Source: Blasia pusilla (taxonomy: Eukaryota > Marchantiophyta > Marchantiopsida > Blasiales). Taken from it: a DNA stretch of 64,000 nucleotides. The DNA lies in NCBI GenBank assembly GCA_050084515.1, contig CM114271.1, positions 4,464,001 to 4,528,000 on the forward strand, read 5' to 3'. Position numbers and translations under genes: made by a program. The notes beneath the pieces are model-generated. The model had not been told where the DNA came from, searched no databases, and was given only the letters and a program-made list of their open reading frames with translations. Each line of letters begins with the position of its first letter. Position 1 is the stretch's first letter. Below are positions 1 through 12,572 of the stretch, piece by piece.

Positions 1-2520
1 TCATATTCATCATTTCCAATATCTAAAAAAAATCTCTTTCACGAGTTAAAGGGAGCACATGACCATTACACGGATGCCACACTCCGGATTATTTATTTAT
101 TTTGTTTGTAGTATGGCATTATGTTCACCACTTGAAATTGAGGGATTAAATATTTATTTTAAAATATTTATAAATAGTTTTGACTATGTTATTGACCCCA
201 ATTAGAGACCTTTATTGACGAAAATATAGGTGGATAAATATCAGTCTTTTAGATAATTTTTTTCTGAATTTAAATTTACACTGAATGTGTATCGTTTCTC
301 CACCTTTATCAATTCATACCCTCGTATTAATACACACCCCACTATTTCTTTCCTATGACTTGTATGTATGGACACCTAAAACTAGTGGTGCTTGTAGAAG
401 CTTGGCATGAAAATATTCTTCATGGATGTTTGAAAAGTTTAGGGTATATATAAAGCATATATATTTGGCTCCTTAGCATAAAGAGAAATTTTTTTATTTT
501 ACAATAAAGTGGAAAACTTACAAGTGAAAAAAAAACTATTTTCTTCATTGATGCAAATAAATGTTTTGCTCTTGTTAAACGTGTCCCAATAGTGTAGCAT
601 TGCCAAGGCCTCCATTATTTAAACTATAGTTTTCTTTCCTTTTATATGTTCAAGAGTGATGGTGTTATATGTCTCCTCACTTTATCCTCTCATGATATTG
701 TACTTTTGTCATTGGAAGAATCTTCTTGACTTTTTCTTGCATGGAGATTGTTCCAACACTCTTGAGTGTCTTCTAGTATGGGGTAAATGATTGATCTCTT
801 ACCATATTGATTCGTTTGCATACTTTGAATTTTTCTCATTCACTCACATTCTCACCTAATTTCTTTCTTTTCAAAGTGATTGGTAAATGGAGACTTTGAT
901 GAACTATAGAAACAATCTTGCCTCCATTCACCTTTCCCTTTGAGTCACTTCAACCGTTGCCCATTAGGGACTTATACTCACTTCTTCGGCACCAAATACT
1001 TTTGATTGCTATGTACATACATCCATAACCACTATTTAGTATTTATTGACAAGACCTATTTTGCTTTGATTTCTTTGCTCTCTTTGATAAGTTTTATGCA
1101 TTCATAAGGCCAGTTTGGGTGTTTTCTTGACTGAATTTTCTTTTCATTTATTTTTATCTCCTATCTTTAGTGGCTACATTGGGTGACACATGGCAAAGTG
1201 AACATTTGGTTGCAAGGACATATCACAAAAGGAGCAATGCTTTTTAATGATCCCAACAGAAATTCAATCTTTTAAAATTTTATTCGATTTTATTGAACCA
1301 CTGAGAATAATAAAGAACACGTAGTTAGCCCTCGATAAATATCTCCATGAGCTTTGTTGATTTATCTCAAGACCCATTATATAGTAGTGGAAGTGCATGC
1401 ATGCATGCTTGTGAATGAGGTCGGGTAATAAGCTCATGCATTCCCTTAGTGTAGGGAAGCTACATCTCTCTCCAATCATGCTCCCTAGAGTTCTCATACT
1501 AGGCTTGACCTTGCTTGCATAGGGTACAAGTCGGTATGTGTGGGCTTCAAGTCCCCCTTTTTTAAAACTTCTGATGGATTCCCCATCTTCAAGTTTTGTT
1601 TTGCAAGTTGAACTCTTCTTCAAGGCATGCTTCTATTTGAGTAAAACGGAGTGCAAACGTGGGGATGAGGTTGGGCGGTGGGCGTGTTTCTTGGCTACTT
1701 GGGAGAAATGGAATGTGATGGGAGATCAGCATGATCGAGGACTAAAATGACTTATGATATCTTATCCCTCATGGCACAAGGACCTATCTTTTTCGAGGAA
1801 GTGAATGAGTTTCCTACCCAAGGTGGCCATGACTCAAGGATGGATGGGTGCGAGGTACATAGGGAAGGCGAGGAAAATTTGTGGTTTAGAAATATTAGAT
1901 TGTTCACATGCTCACAACTTCTTAGAGGGGTTCTTTCTTTATTCCATCACTAACTTAATTGAGCTTAGTTTCAGCCTCGAAAAATAACTCCTATTTTTCC
2001 CCTTGTGCATCTAGCTTATCCACGTGGATTCTACTATCAATCGACCACTCACAATCTCTTCCCACCCGAATTTCTTCCCATGTCAAAGGGGCCGCACACT
2101 GATTTTAAGTATAGAGAAAAAAAACTAGAGCTCAACTACAAAATTCCTAGAAATTATGATGTCTAACAACTACCTTAAGGAGAAATATAATAAGAAAGGA
2201 AAGAGCAAAAGAAGAAACTTACCATAAATCCGAATTAGTGTAATGCCCGTGCTAGGCACACACGAGGAGAAAGGCATTCTAGGCCCTGCTAATTTAGTTA
2301 AATATAACACGTGTGAACACTGAAGGAGGGTTGAAAGGACATATGTCAACACCAAATGAGGGGTTGTCTAACCCCATCCTCTTTTAATTATACAAAAGAT
2401 AGATGAGTGTGCTTATTGAGTAAACCTATTAAACTTTCCACTTTGATGTTAGAGCCTTTCAATGGGCATCTTACTAACCAAGAGGGAAAGGATAAGTGGG
2501 CATATTCATTGGAATGGTTT
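1..2520. other. AT-rich intergenic DNA, no gene seen
   Basis: I see no gene here; the open frames are short and resemble no family I know. Two pieces recur elsewhere. About 2005-2130 (core CTAGCTTATCCACGTG, then GCCGCACACTG) matches 63220-63310. The string ACCCCATCCTCTTTTAAT at 2371-2388 recurs at about 45043 and, reversed, at about 60180. The stretch is probably a set of old transposon remnants. Confidence 0.5.
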
Positions 2521-3284
2521 TAATTGAAAGGACCATGTCCTCTTCTTAAGAGTTCTATAGACCTATTCCCTTCAGAGATGCAACCATGGGGTCGTTGGGC
2601 CTGCCCAATAGCAATCGGAAAAATTTCCGTCAAGATTTCTGTAGTTGCTATTTCCTCTTTGACTTCACGGGTTCCCCGATTCTTGACAGTCCGAAATGAG
2701 CGGTGGCAAAGTCGCAAAGGCTTGGGCCTTGCCTTATAGCTACCCATCCATTAGATCTTTTAGATCTTGGGTGATGTGGAACCTTAAGCCGGGTACGGGC
2801 CACCTTAGCTGCAGGACCCCCTGGTCCTTGGGACCCAGTCTCTTGCGGCTAGCTCCCTGCCTAGTCGCAATGGGGGTCGTTGCGACCGTCTTATAGTAAT
2901 GGTGCAATCTCCTTCTCGTTGGATGGAAATAGATGGTAACACAGTCGCAAAACTTGCGCGAATCGTGTCGCATGAATGCCATCCGTAGGATCAACAAAGA
3001 TCCGGAACGCTCCGGCCGGGTCATGCCGACCTCGGCCTCATGGGGCCGGGTCCTTAAGGAAGTCGCGCTTACACTTTCCACGACGTGAAAATTGAAAGCT
3101 CTGCATTCCCATCTCAACTTCGGAAGTTCTAGATAATTTGAAAAGTTGGAGGAAGTTGGGGCTGCTGGAACTCAGCGAGTCCATCCATTAATATATATCA
3201 ACGAGGAATCCCGTATGAGACAAGAGAGACGACTTTAAAAATTGGAGGGTAGTGCGTAGAGGAATCGAGTAATAGAGCTCTTTT

Positions 3285-3327
3285 CGTTACCTCATCCGTT
3301 CGTAGAGAACGAACGGACGAGGTAACG
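3285..3327. repeat. Inverted repeat, 19-bp arms, 5-nt loop
   Basis: The left arm is 3285-3303 (CGTTACCTCATCCGTTCGT) and the right arm 3309-3327 (ACGAACGGACGAGGTAACG). They are complementary at 18 of 19 positions around the loop AGAGA. No gene surrounds it. It is probably a foldback element remnant. Confidence 0.8.
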
Positions 3328-3718
3328 GACAGGAAAAGAGCGGAGTTCAAAATGGTCGAGTGGAGTCGAAAATTGTATTGGAACGAGGAGATCCTGCGAG
3401 AGACAAAAGGGACCAGAGAGATATGGAGAGAGAGCGAGAGAGAGAGAGAGAGGGAAATCTCGTGCACTTTTCCTGATCTAGGGGAACGATGAACTCACTG
3501 CACATCATCTGTTGGAGCTCATTTGTTTAATGGCTTTCGTGCGACCCTCAGGCGCCACCATGTCGTGTTCTGGAGCGATTTTGTCATTTGGTGCCGATTG
3601 TGGACTCCCAGCACAAACTCACGATGCGCAGAATCGCAGATATGTTGCGTGGTGATCCAGCAATCGCGCTCGTTTTCTGCACAACCACTTGCGCGGAATG
3701 GGAAAAGCATGCAATCAT

Positions 3719-3794
3719 TGACTCTGGATCATTTAGGGATTGTGTGCAAATGTTTTTGACTCTGGATCATTTAGGGATTGTGTGCAAATGTTTT
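3719..3794. repeat. 38-bp tandem duplication
   Basis: Two adjacent copies of a 38-bp unit beginning GACTCTGGATCATTTAGGG run from 3719 to 3756 and from 3757 to 3794, apparently identical. A recent slippage or duplication event is likely. Confidence 0.85.
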
Positions 3795-6504
3795 TGACTC
3801 CATGTGATGTGTTCGTTTGATTGTGTGCGTCTTTGTATGTGCTTGAGCGCATCGCGGAATTTAAAATCCATGGTTCCGCTCTACTTCGCGTCATTTAAAA
3901 AGTCTATTTCAGGAAAGAGCCAAGCTAGCAGATGCTGTGCTGGGAGGTCGCTGCAAATGGAGACTACCTCGCGTACGACAGGCACAGTGCGAGGAGAACT
4001 GTAGCAATGAACAGTGGAGGAGCGGATCTGGTGATGAGGGAAAAGATGAAATGACTAGGGAGTAGGTTTAATTGCGGAAGCGCTGCGAGTCGTACCAAAA
4101 CATCTCGCGATGACTGCGGCGTTAGATTTTCTTGTGACCTTGGAAAGGAGAAATTGAAAGTGTCCACTACGGAATGGGAGACTCAGACGCTTCGCATGCC
4201 AGACATTGCGCAGAATGAGAGAGGAGATTGTTTATGCCTTCGAGTTGAGAATTTGGAAAACTGTCAAATACTCCTCACCATATGCACAGACAGCTAGCTA
4301 GCTATTTGGACTTCTTCACCGAAAGAATGCCTTCCTACTCCTTTTCGGCGAAGAAATACTCTCGCGCCGAGAGAAACCTGGAAAACAGTTCCAACAGTCG
4401 GGATTTGTTCTACTTCTTCTTCTTCTACGAACGACTGCTGAACGATTCCCTGCACAGTTTCGTGAAACAAATGCATTAGCCTTCTCCATGTGAGACATTT
4501 TCATCTAGGTTCACGTCTCAGGGCTATTGATGCCTGGAGAACCGGACGATCATATGTTACGCGCAGAGGTAAAACTGTTCGCCATGAATCGGTAGAAGAG
4601 CTGTCAAATGTCAAACAGTCCCGCAAGGTTGTCCACACGATGGCACGAGCCATTATTCTGCATCCATCATGGGCACTCACGAGTTCCCTTGTGTGAGCCT
4701 GTGAGGAGTTCCGCCTTCTCATATATTACGCAGGCGCAATGTCATAAATGACATTCAACTGTGTGTGAATGCATGAGGACATGCAGAGACGCGTGCAGAC
4801 GAAAGGCAATTTCGTCCTGCGCAGGAGTCACCAGCAAGACGTGTAAGACCTCGGGAGGAAAACGCAATACATACATACCGTGACTGCGTAATGCCAGTAG
4901 CAGGTGGTGAGAAGCACGGAATACAGTCCGGTGCCGCACCAGTAATGATCTAGAAGTCAACGGCCCTAGGCGACAGTGCATCGTTCTTCACTGTCTGCCG
5001 TGTGATTCGCTCGCTCGGGAGTGCAGGCATATCTCACAGGGACAGATTGATTATCCATGTGCTATTGTTCGAAAAGAGCATTTACAAAATGCGTCTGGAT
5101 GAGGAGTCGAGGACACATAATGCATCTGGAAATCGAATATTGCCTTCCTGCGATACGAGAGCAGAAGCTATTTATGTCGCGGTGAAAGTCAGGTTTACAC
5201 GAAGTGCCGATTTCCAATTGTCTGCAGGGCGTTATTGAATGAGGACCGGCACCGTCACAGTGCGTGCGGACAGGTGAACAGGGAAGGCACGACACGCAGA
5301 CATTTATGCGTGTTTGCAGAGACTTTCTCGACATTGCTGCGAATCTTTCCTCAAAGACGACGTCTCCGGCTCTAACAAATTACAAAAGCGGCATAGCCTC
5401 CTCCCGCTGCTCCCCACCCCCATATCCGGCCGATCCCGGCGTGCTGCAGCCGAGTCTGCAACTCAATCATCGTCGGCATCATACACACATGACGTAAGGA
5501 CGTCAGGAGATCATTGCCACGGCGGGAAAAAAAATTACGAAGTCATAACAGTCAGCGGTCTGAAACTCTGAATTGTGGAGCGATCACCAAACGGCAGTGC
5601 CTTGGAGCGGATTGCACGGATCGTACGCGGGGTGGCCTGAGCTTCCACGAAGTGAATGGCCGGCACTGCGTCTTCTAGCGAGGGCGGTTCCAGTTGATCA
5701 AAGTCGTCGTCTTCGTCTTAGGGTTGGCGTCCAGGACTTCAGGTCTGCTTGTGCTACACTACTACACTACAGTCGCCCAAGGCGCAACATGCGCATATGT
5801 TTCCATCCCAGAGCTCCTATTCTGTCATAATCATGTCCGGTCGCACGAAGCCACACATGAACGTGGCTGCCATCGCAAGAGGCAGGGAGTTCTCGTGATC
5901 ATCGACGTGGTCCAACACCTGACGAGCTGGGCAAAGGAGACTTCTAAAAACGCAATAGAACGCAAAAAAGTGCCCTGACCTGAGCTGACCACTTCCCAAA
6001 CTGCTGGGAAGAACATTGATCTATTTATCACAGAAGATAGTGAGCGATTCTCCCCACGACTCTTAAGATCACATACTACTTATACACAAGACTGACAGGC
6101 CAGGACCAGAAAATTTTATAATATGGGTTTTATTGGATACAAACTGATCTCTGAAGAGTATTTCATTGCTGTTCAGGACAGACATTAGGTGCACGACATG
6201 TGCACTCAATTTTTTGTTTGCCGACTCCAACAGGGCTTTAGAAAATGAATTAATTGTATACACAAAATGCCTACCAAAAGGCTGTCACAATTCTTGTAAC
6301 TAGTCTTCGTTGAAGCCAATGAAACACGTTCCACCATCCAGTAAGCCATTCTAGCTGCTGTTCAAGGGCTGGGACACGCCTTCCCAAACTATATCCTGCC
6401 TCTGGTCAGCCAAGTGCCTTACATGACCAGGTTAAGAGAGCGTTATGCAAGTAATCCCAGGAAAGGAACTTCTTTGTTACCAGAAGAATATCGGACCACT
6501 AAAT

Positions 6505-9500
6505 TCAGTCGTTTCTTACCAGCTTCACATTTTTGTACAATTGCCGTAACTCCTTCATAGCTTTCTCTTCTATCTGAATACAACGTATGGTGGAAGGGCC
6601 AGCTGCTTCTGGTTTAAACCACCGATTTGGTGTATCTGTTGAGCTGACCTCTGAGCTGGGCCCAGGAGCTGATAAAGGAGATCCCGTAATGGGGCTGCTT
6701 AGTTGGGGGCTTCCCCGAGGGTGAGAGGGTCGCTTTGACTTGACCTGCTCAGAATATTTCCAGAGAGTTAGTGCTCAGAAAACAATGTGGACAGACGTGA
6801 GTGGCTTTCCTGTCATTAAAGAGTTAAACAAGAACTTGCTCTGTCATGACAAAGAAACAAAAGTTTTGTATGAGTACCTGCTGCATCTGAATAGTTCGCA
6901 GTGAAGATGCAGTAGATCCAGAGGAGGCAGATGCCCACGGAGGGGGACTGTTATCTGGATTGTCTCCGATGACAACAGGGGAACCTCGGGTATGACTTAC
7001 AGCAATCGGAGAAGTGCGCACAAATTGACTCAGTGGCACACGCATCAAGGTGGTCTCTGCATCCTCAACTATAGCTGTACTCGCAGTTTCAACCTGCTTG
7101 ACGGCCGACACACTTTTCTCAATTGCCACATTTTTTCTTGGACCCCTCTTCAAGGCTTGGCCAAAGTCCAATTTTGGCTCTGACTTTTGCTGTGTCTGAA
7201 TTACTCGAAGAGAGGTTGATCCTTTAACAATATTCACTCCACCCCAAGCTGGCCCCTCAACCTTAGGTGTTACTGGAATTGGTGCTTGCACCACAGGCTT
7301 CTGGGGTTCATCGAGGGCACCACTCAGGAAGACAGAAAGGCCACCCTTAACAACCCTCTTGCCCAGGGTTGTCATCTTTCGTGGCAGAGGTGACTGCTCT
7401 AGTTGCTCACTAGGATCTCCAAACGAAATGCCTTTGGTGGGAGTATGTTTACTCTTACAAGAAGAGCCTGCGTGTGTGCCTGAGTCTTGCCCTGATCCCT
7501 CGGCAGTACCAGAAGTAAAACCCGAGATTGTTTTGAAACTCGTACTTGAGCTCAGTTTAGAATCTGTACTTGGGATGGAAAACCTTGGGCTTTCATGAAC
7601 TGAGGTTACAGGCTTCTGTGTGACTGTCGCTTCCTGCCAAATAAAGGAAACACAATAGATTTTTAACAAAAGTGTGAAAAAGCTAATTTCACAAAATCAA
7701 TCATTTGGTCCGAATCCATCAATGTATGCAAACTTCAGCACAGAAGAATTCAACGCATTCAGGCTTGAAGATACCACACAGGATCTGAAAGGAGCAAATA
7801 CAATATTTTAGCCATGTTAACCTAACTCACATACTCATTCTTCAGAATCCTGTTAAGCATCACACATGAGTGGGAGGGTATTATCAGAGTACCTTCTTAG
7901 AATGCAGATCCCCATTTGAACTCTGACCTTCGATCCTCTTTTTCTCCAGTTTCCGAGGCTGTTTAGAACCACCTGCCTTACCTCTAGCACTCTCTTCCAA
8001 TATATGAGACTTTTCTTTAGTACCCCTATTGCAGTCAACTTCTTCCTTGGATACTTCTTTCACTGCTTCAGGTAATACTCCCGCTTCAAGTGAACAAACC
8101 AACTCCTTGAGCTCCCACTTTGTCCGTAGCTTGGCAACCTGCTGGTCATCTAGAGTATGTCCCCTGGCCTGCTTGAGTTCAAGAGCTTCAATCTGCTGCA
8201 ATTTTTTCCTAACTGCTCTAAGTTGTTTCAATATTGCAGATCCATTTTCATCAGTAGTTTGTAGGAAACCTTCACTCAGGCTTCTGCCATTGAAGTTTTC
8301 AGAGAGGTCTACCTCTCGTGTAGAGCCCCTTGGGCGAGAGTCACTACCAAGCTCGTCCTCCTCTTCACTGTCAATAATTGCTGGCAGTGTTGCACTTGGA
8401 GTTGGTAATCTCCGATGGCTCCAAGGCTGTGTGGAGCTCTCATCCAAAGCTTTTTCCACTTCAGCCAAGAGAGTCGGTCTTACATTTCCAAATAAAACTG
8501 GAGCAATAGTGAGGATATAGTCCAGATTCCGTAGAACCAGCTCCTACACAGATACCACCCCGTATTTTCAAGGTCAACTACCACACAGTAAACAAGACGA
8601 CCAAAGCCACACCCAGTATTATATGAACATAAGTTCCACAGAAGAAGGTAGTCACGTTCTATTAAAACATTTCATTAAGTACCTGCAATGATACTTTTCA
8701 CTGGAAGTGTTGAAGGTGAAACCATTAGCTTACCTCACAATGTCGTCGGAGAAGATCAGCGCCCAGCGAATCTGCAAACTCAAGAAGTTGCAAGGCATTC
8801 TTGGGCTCTACAACCGATTGCGCAATCACTTTTTGGCATAAATCTTTCAAGCTCGGTACAGATTTACAAGCACCATCAGATTCCCCGAGGCCCTTATTTG
8901 GACCAGATAGTCTCAGAAATAATTCATCATCATCAGCTTCAGACTCCAATTCCATTTCCTCATTCCCCTTGCGTAAATTCTGGACAGATGCACCAATCCC
9001 TGTGTCGCTGCTCAAAGGATAGTCGGGAATGAAGAATGCAGCCACCACCACGGAATGATTCTCCCCGACAGACACATGTGTGGCATGTTTAATTCCATGC
9101 ACACGAATTGGTACTGGAACTGAGTCTACCTTACAATCTTCTCCATCCCATGAATATACATCTCCCTTCGATGTCACTACTCCTGTCCGATACTTGCCAG
9201 AAGACACATGCACAGCTTGATGTCCTGCTATAGATGTAAGCTGAACAAGAGAGCATCATGTCATTCAGAATTAAATCAATGCTAGGACTCCGTCTTCCAC
9301 AAATAGATGATGTGACAAGAATCAAGCCTGAGTGAACAATCATGATTAGTGCCTTGACTGTCTTTTGTACAAGTACAAAACATGGCTTGAGAGCAAAACT
9401 GAATCCAACCATGCCCACATTGAAAATCCAGAGAACTTCGATTTCTGAGAGGCTGACCTGGCGACATCGAAGCTGGGGATCAGCAGAGAACCAGTAAAAC

Positions 9501-12500
9501 ACGAGACCATCTTCAGATAGAGCTGTGCTATGAGTCATTCCTGCTGATATAGCTACCACATGTAAACGTTCTGACAAATGAAATTTGACAGGCTGAGATC
9601 CTGCTTTTCTGGTGTTTCGTGTGACAAGTATACGCCGTGGATTGACCATTTTGTAGCCCCAAGTGAATACCTGTAAGAGGGACCTCATTAGAAAGCTGAG
9701 AAATTAAAATGAACTAACAATCTCCAAGCACAGTTCTGTCAATTCCCATGGCCATATTGGCTTCCCATGGATAATAAATCACTTCATCCATTCACTCTCT
9801 CAAGTTTATCCTATCTCTCCCTTCTTCTCATACAATGCTGATTACGTCTAGACTAAGATCCCCACAGGTAAATGACTGATATACATAAAGAACAGTTCCT
9901 GAGCTAAGTATCAATCTCTCGACATTCTATGGTAATCCTGCACGAGGCCCCCACTTTCATCCAAACAGGAAAGACGAATTGGGTTGAATGGCCCAACTCA
10001 CCTCTCCTTCTGCTCCCAACACTACAGTGTGATATTTAGCTGTGGCCACAGACGTCAACTTTTTCCCCTTCAGACAATCAACACAACGTGGAATGTAATT
10101 TGAAGTGGAATTCGACGTCCCGTAGCCCAACTGGCCCTCAAGATTGCAACCCCAGGTGAAAACCTCCCCGGCTTCTGTTAAAACCGCATTGTGCTTGTTT
10201 GCTGCTGCCACTCTGACAACTTTGGCTTTCAAGATGTTTACACGGCGGGGAGTTGGTTGTGTATCAACTGAAGGATACCCAAGACGGCCCTCTGCAAATC
10301 CGAAAGAACATATCAGTAGGAAGCCAAACAGCATTATACCTCTTAAATGCCTGGAATTCCAAAATCAGCAATATCTGAAAAATAGAGAAAATATAATACT
10401 AGGTTCCTCTAAATGATGCAGATGTTCCAAAATCCAGTTGCTTGACCACAAGTTTGACACAATTGGCAGGAATAAGAAGAAAAACTGCACTGAATTTGGA
10501 ATCAGAAGATGAATATTCTTTATTTACTGCATGGAAATCATAATCTATAAATTCCTTGCCTCGATTTGAACCCCAAGTGTACACTTCTCCCCCATCTGTG
10601 GCCACAATGGTATGGTGTTTGGCAACAGCTATCACCTTCACAGCTCTGCATCCGAAACTATTTGTGATCTGGCGAGGAACAATGACTGCAACCTGACCAC
10701 TGCAGGAAAAATACGAGAGCTGTATTAGACTGTAATCCTGTGTGAATTGCAGAGAGAAGCGGACAGCCAATATCTTCTCAGGGAATTCCAGAGTTCTCTC
10801 ACTCGAAACATATGGTGCTTTGTTCTCATACAAAATGATCTTATATTTCCTTTTAAAGAGATGTATTGCTCTCGTACTAATTCTAACAGCCTGTTGAAAG
10901 GCAAGAAGTTGGAAAATCCATTTATCACAACAAGCTGTAAGGTCGTGAGTTGACCTATGAATGTCAAAGTCAGGATGTCCCAACCGACCGCCTCGTCCAA
11001 AACCCCAGGAGTACACTTCACCAGTAGCGGTGAGGGCCACACTGTGGAATTTAGCAGCTGCAACATCAATGACATCATTTCCTTGCAAGGCATCCACACG
11101 ACCTGGTACTCTTAAAATGCCTGTTGTCCCAATGCCTAGCTGATAATTGGACCCATTGCCCCAGCTGAACACTTCTTTGGAGCCTGCAGTCATAGAAATG
11201 AGTGTGAATTAAACCTGAAAGTTTCTCTTTCAATAAACACTAGCGAGAATCTTAAACAGAACCTCAAGATACGTGGATGAGCATAGCTAGAGATCAATCT
11301 ATCTCCTTGGACAGAATCACCAAGGAGGACTACGGAAAATTTCTCAGGTCCATGACACAGATGAGATGTGCAGCTGATATAGCAGCAGACAGTTTGACGG
11401 GTTGGGCTGGGGCTGGGCTGGGCTGGGCTGGGCTGAGCTGGGCTTGCGTTTAGCAATTGGAATTAGAATCTTGCCAGGGGTTATGATTTTTCTCCCATTC
11501 AAGGTGTTGATGGGAACATGTTGTGATTACTTAGATAGGAACAATAGCTCCTCACATTGGACCAGGGATGGCAGGTCATCCAGATGTTCTTATACTTTTC
11601 AAACTCATTTCTTCAACCCTGGTGAGAATAGCTTTCTCTTCTGCCCACCACGGTGAACACTTTCCTGAGACTATCTAAAGAGTTCAATTTCCATTTCCGG
11701 GTTTTAAGATCTGAATGGAAACTTTCGACAATTGCACATAAATCCTGAACTCCTGATGTGATCGTTATGTTGACATTAGTAGTCATGTCTTGATCTTAAA
11801 CAAGTGCATAACACTTACAGCAGTCTCGAAGGTGGACTCCTACACTTCTCATGGGTATGAGAATCACACCTGAATTGCTTGAGGTGAGCATTGACTGTTT
11901 CAGTGGACCCGATGTAAGGTCAACTGGTGTGCGGCCCTTTGAGTCCTCAAGAACCAAAGAGCCACCCGCTTCAATTAGCAGCCCAGCCACAGCAAGATGT
12001 CCAAAATGAAGGGCCTTGTGAAGGCTGCTCCATCCTGACTCTCCATCCTGAAAGAGCAGAAATCAATCAAAACTGAGTTTGTGATCAGGTTGCAAAGTCA
12101 GTTCAAAAAGCTTTTAGGATTAAAATTTTGAAACTCTCCGACTGCATGATGGCAATTGTGTGTACAATTCCTTTTATTCTATAATTCTACCTAATGTAAT
12201 ACGTTCAGCAGTATCACTCAAGTGCTAGGATATTCAACAAAAGAAGTAAAAACAACTTAATTGGTTGGCAAGATGATGGAGTACAGTGGTTTTTACCCGA
12301 GAATTAGGATCAGCTCCTGCAGCCAGAAGTCTCCTGACAACTGGAAGATGATTTCTCCAAGTTGCAACATGTAGAGCAGTGGAGCCAAAAGCAGTCTTGG
12401 CGTTGATATTCCCATTGGTTTTCTTCAGATGAGCTAGTGCCACCTCCACATCATGCACACTTCCATTTCGTGCTGCTGTCCAGAGATCTTTGGAAGTACC

Positions 12501-12572
12501 ACTGACAGAGATTTTGCGATGTGACACTGGCCTAGCAGATACACCTCCCAACGGAGCCCAAAAGCTATCCAT
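6505..12572 (-). CDS. Ankyrin-RCC1 repeat protein, IBtk-like (10 exons)
   Basis: Exons (minus strand): 12572-12297, 12047-11819, 11183-10955, 10699-10560, 10291-10002, 9670-9458, 9240-8734, 8543-7893, 7633-6878, 6744-6505. Phases agree throughout and give about 1,176 aa. Residues about 30-150 are ankyrin repeats (FGSTALHVATWRNH, GWSSLHKALHFGH). Residues about 170-560 hold RCC1 blades (VFSWGNGSNYQLGIG, VYSWGFGRGGRLGHP, VFTWGCNLEGQLGYG). A helical BACK-like stretch (NALQLLEFADSLGADLL) follows, then a basic coiled segment (KKLQQIEALELKQARG) and a long Ser/Pro-rich tail ending in a charged helix. The order matches plant homologues of IBtk, a scaffold in animals; the plant role is not clear to me. 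The ATG at 12572 opens directly on the family's N-terminus. Intron 4 uses a GC donor. An additional 5' non-coding exon is possible upstream. Confidence 0.9.
11403..11444. repeat. GGGCT short tandem repeat in intron 2 of the ankyrin-RCC1 gene
   Basis: About eight imperfect copies of GGGCT lie in the intron between the second and third coding exons. On the transcript strand this is an AGCCC tract. No function can be read from the sequence. Confidence 0.8.

Larger units (their letters stand above)
2521..6300. other. Gene-poor repeat-like stretch
   Basis: This stretch is richer in GC than the preceding 2.5 kb. Frames on both strands overlap and none has recognisable domains, so I call no gene. 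Segments around 2690-3060 (runs like GTCGCAA and GGGCCGGGTCCTTA) resemble 36840-36960 and 60430-60600, which suggests a dispersed repeat. A 19-bp hairpin lies at 3285-3327, a short GA tract at about 3433-3451, and a 38-bp tandem duplication at 3719-3794. Confidence 0.45.
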
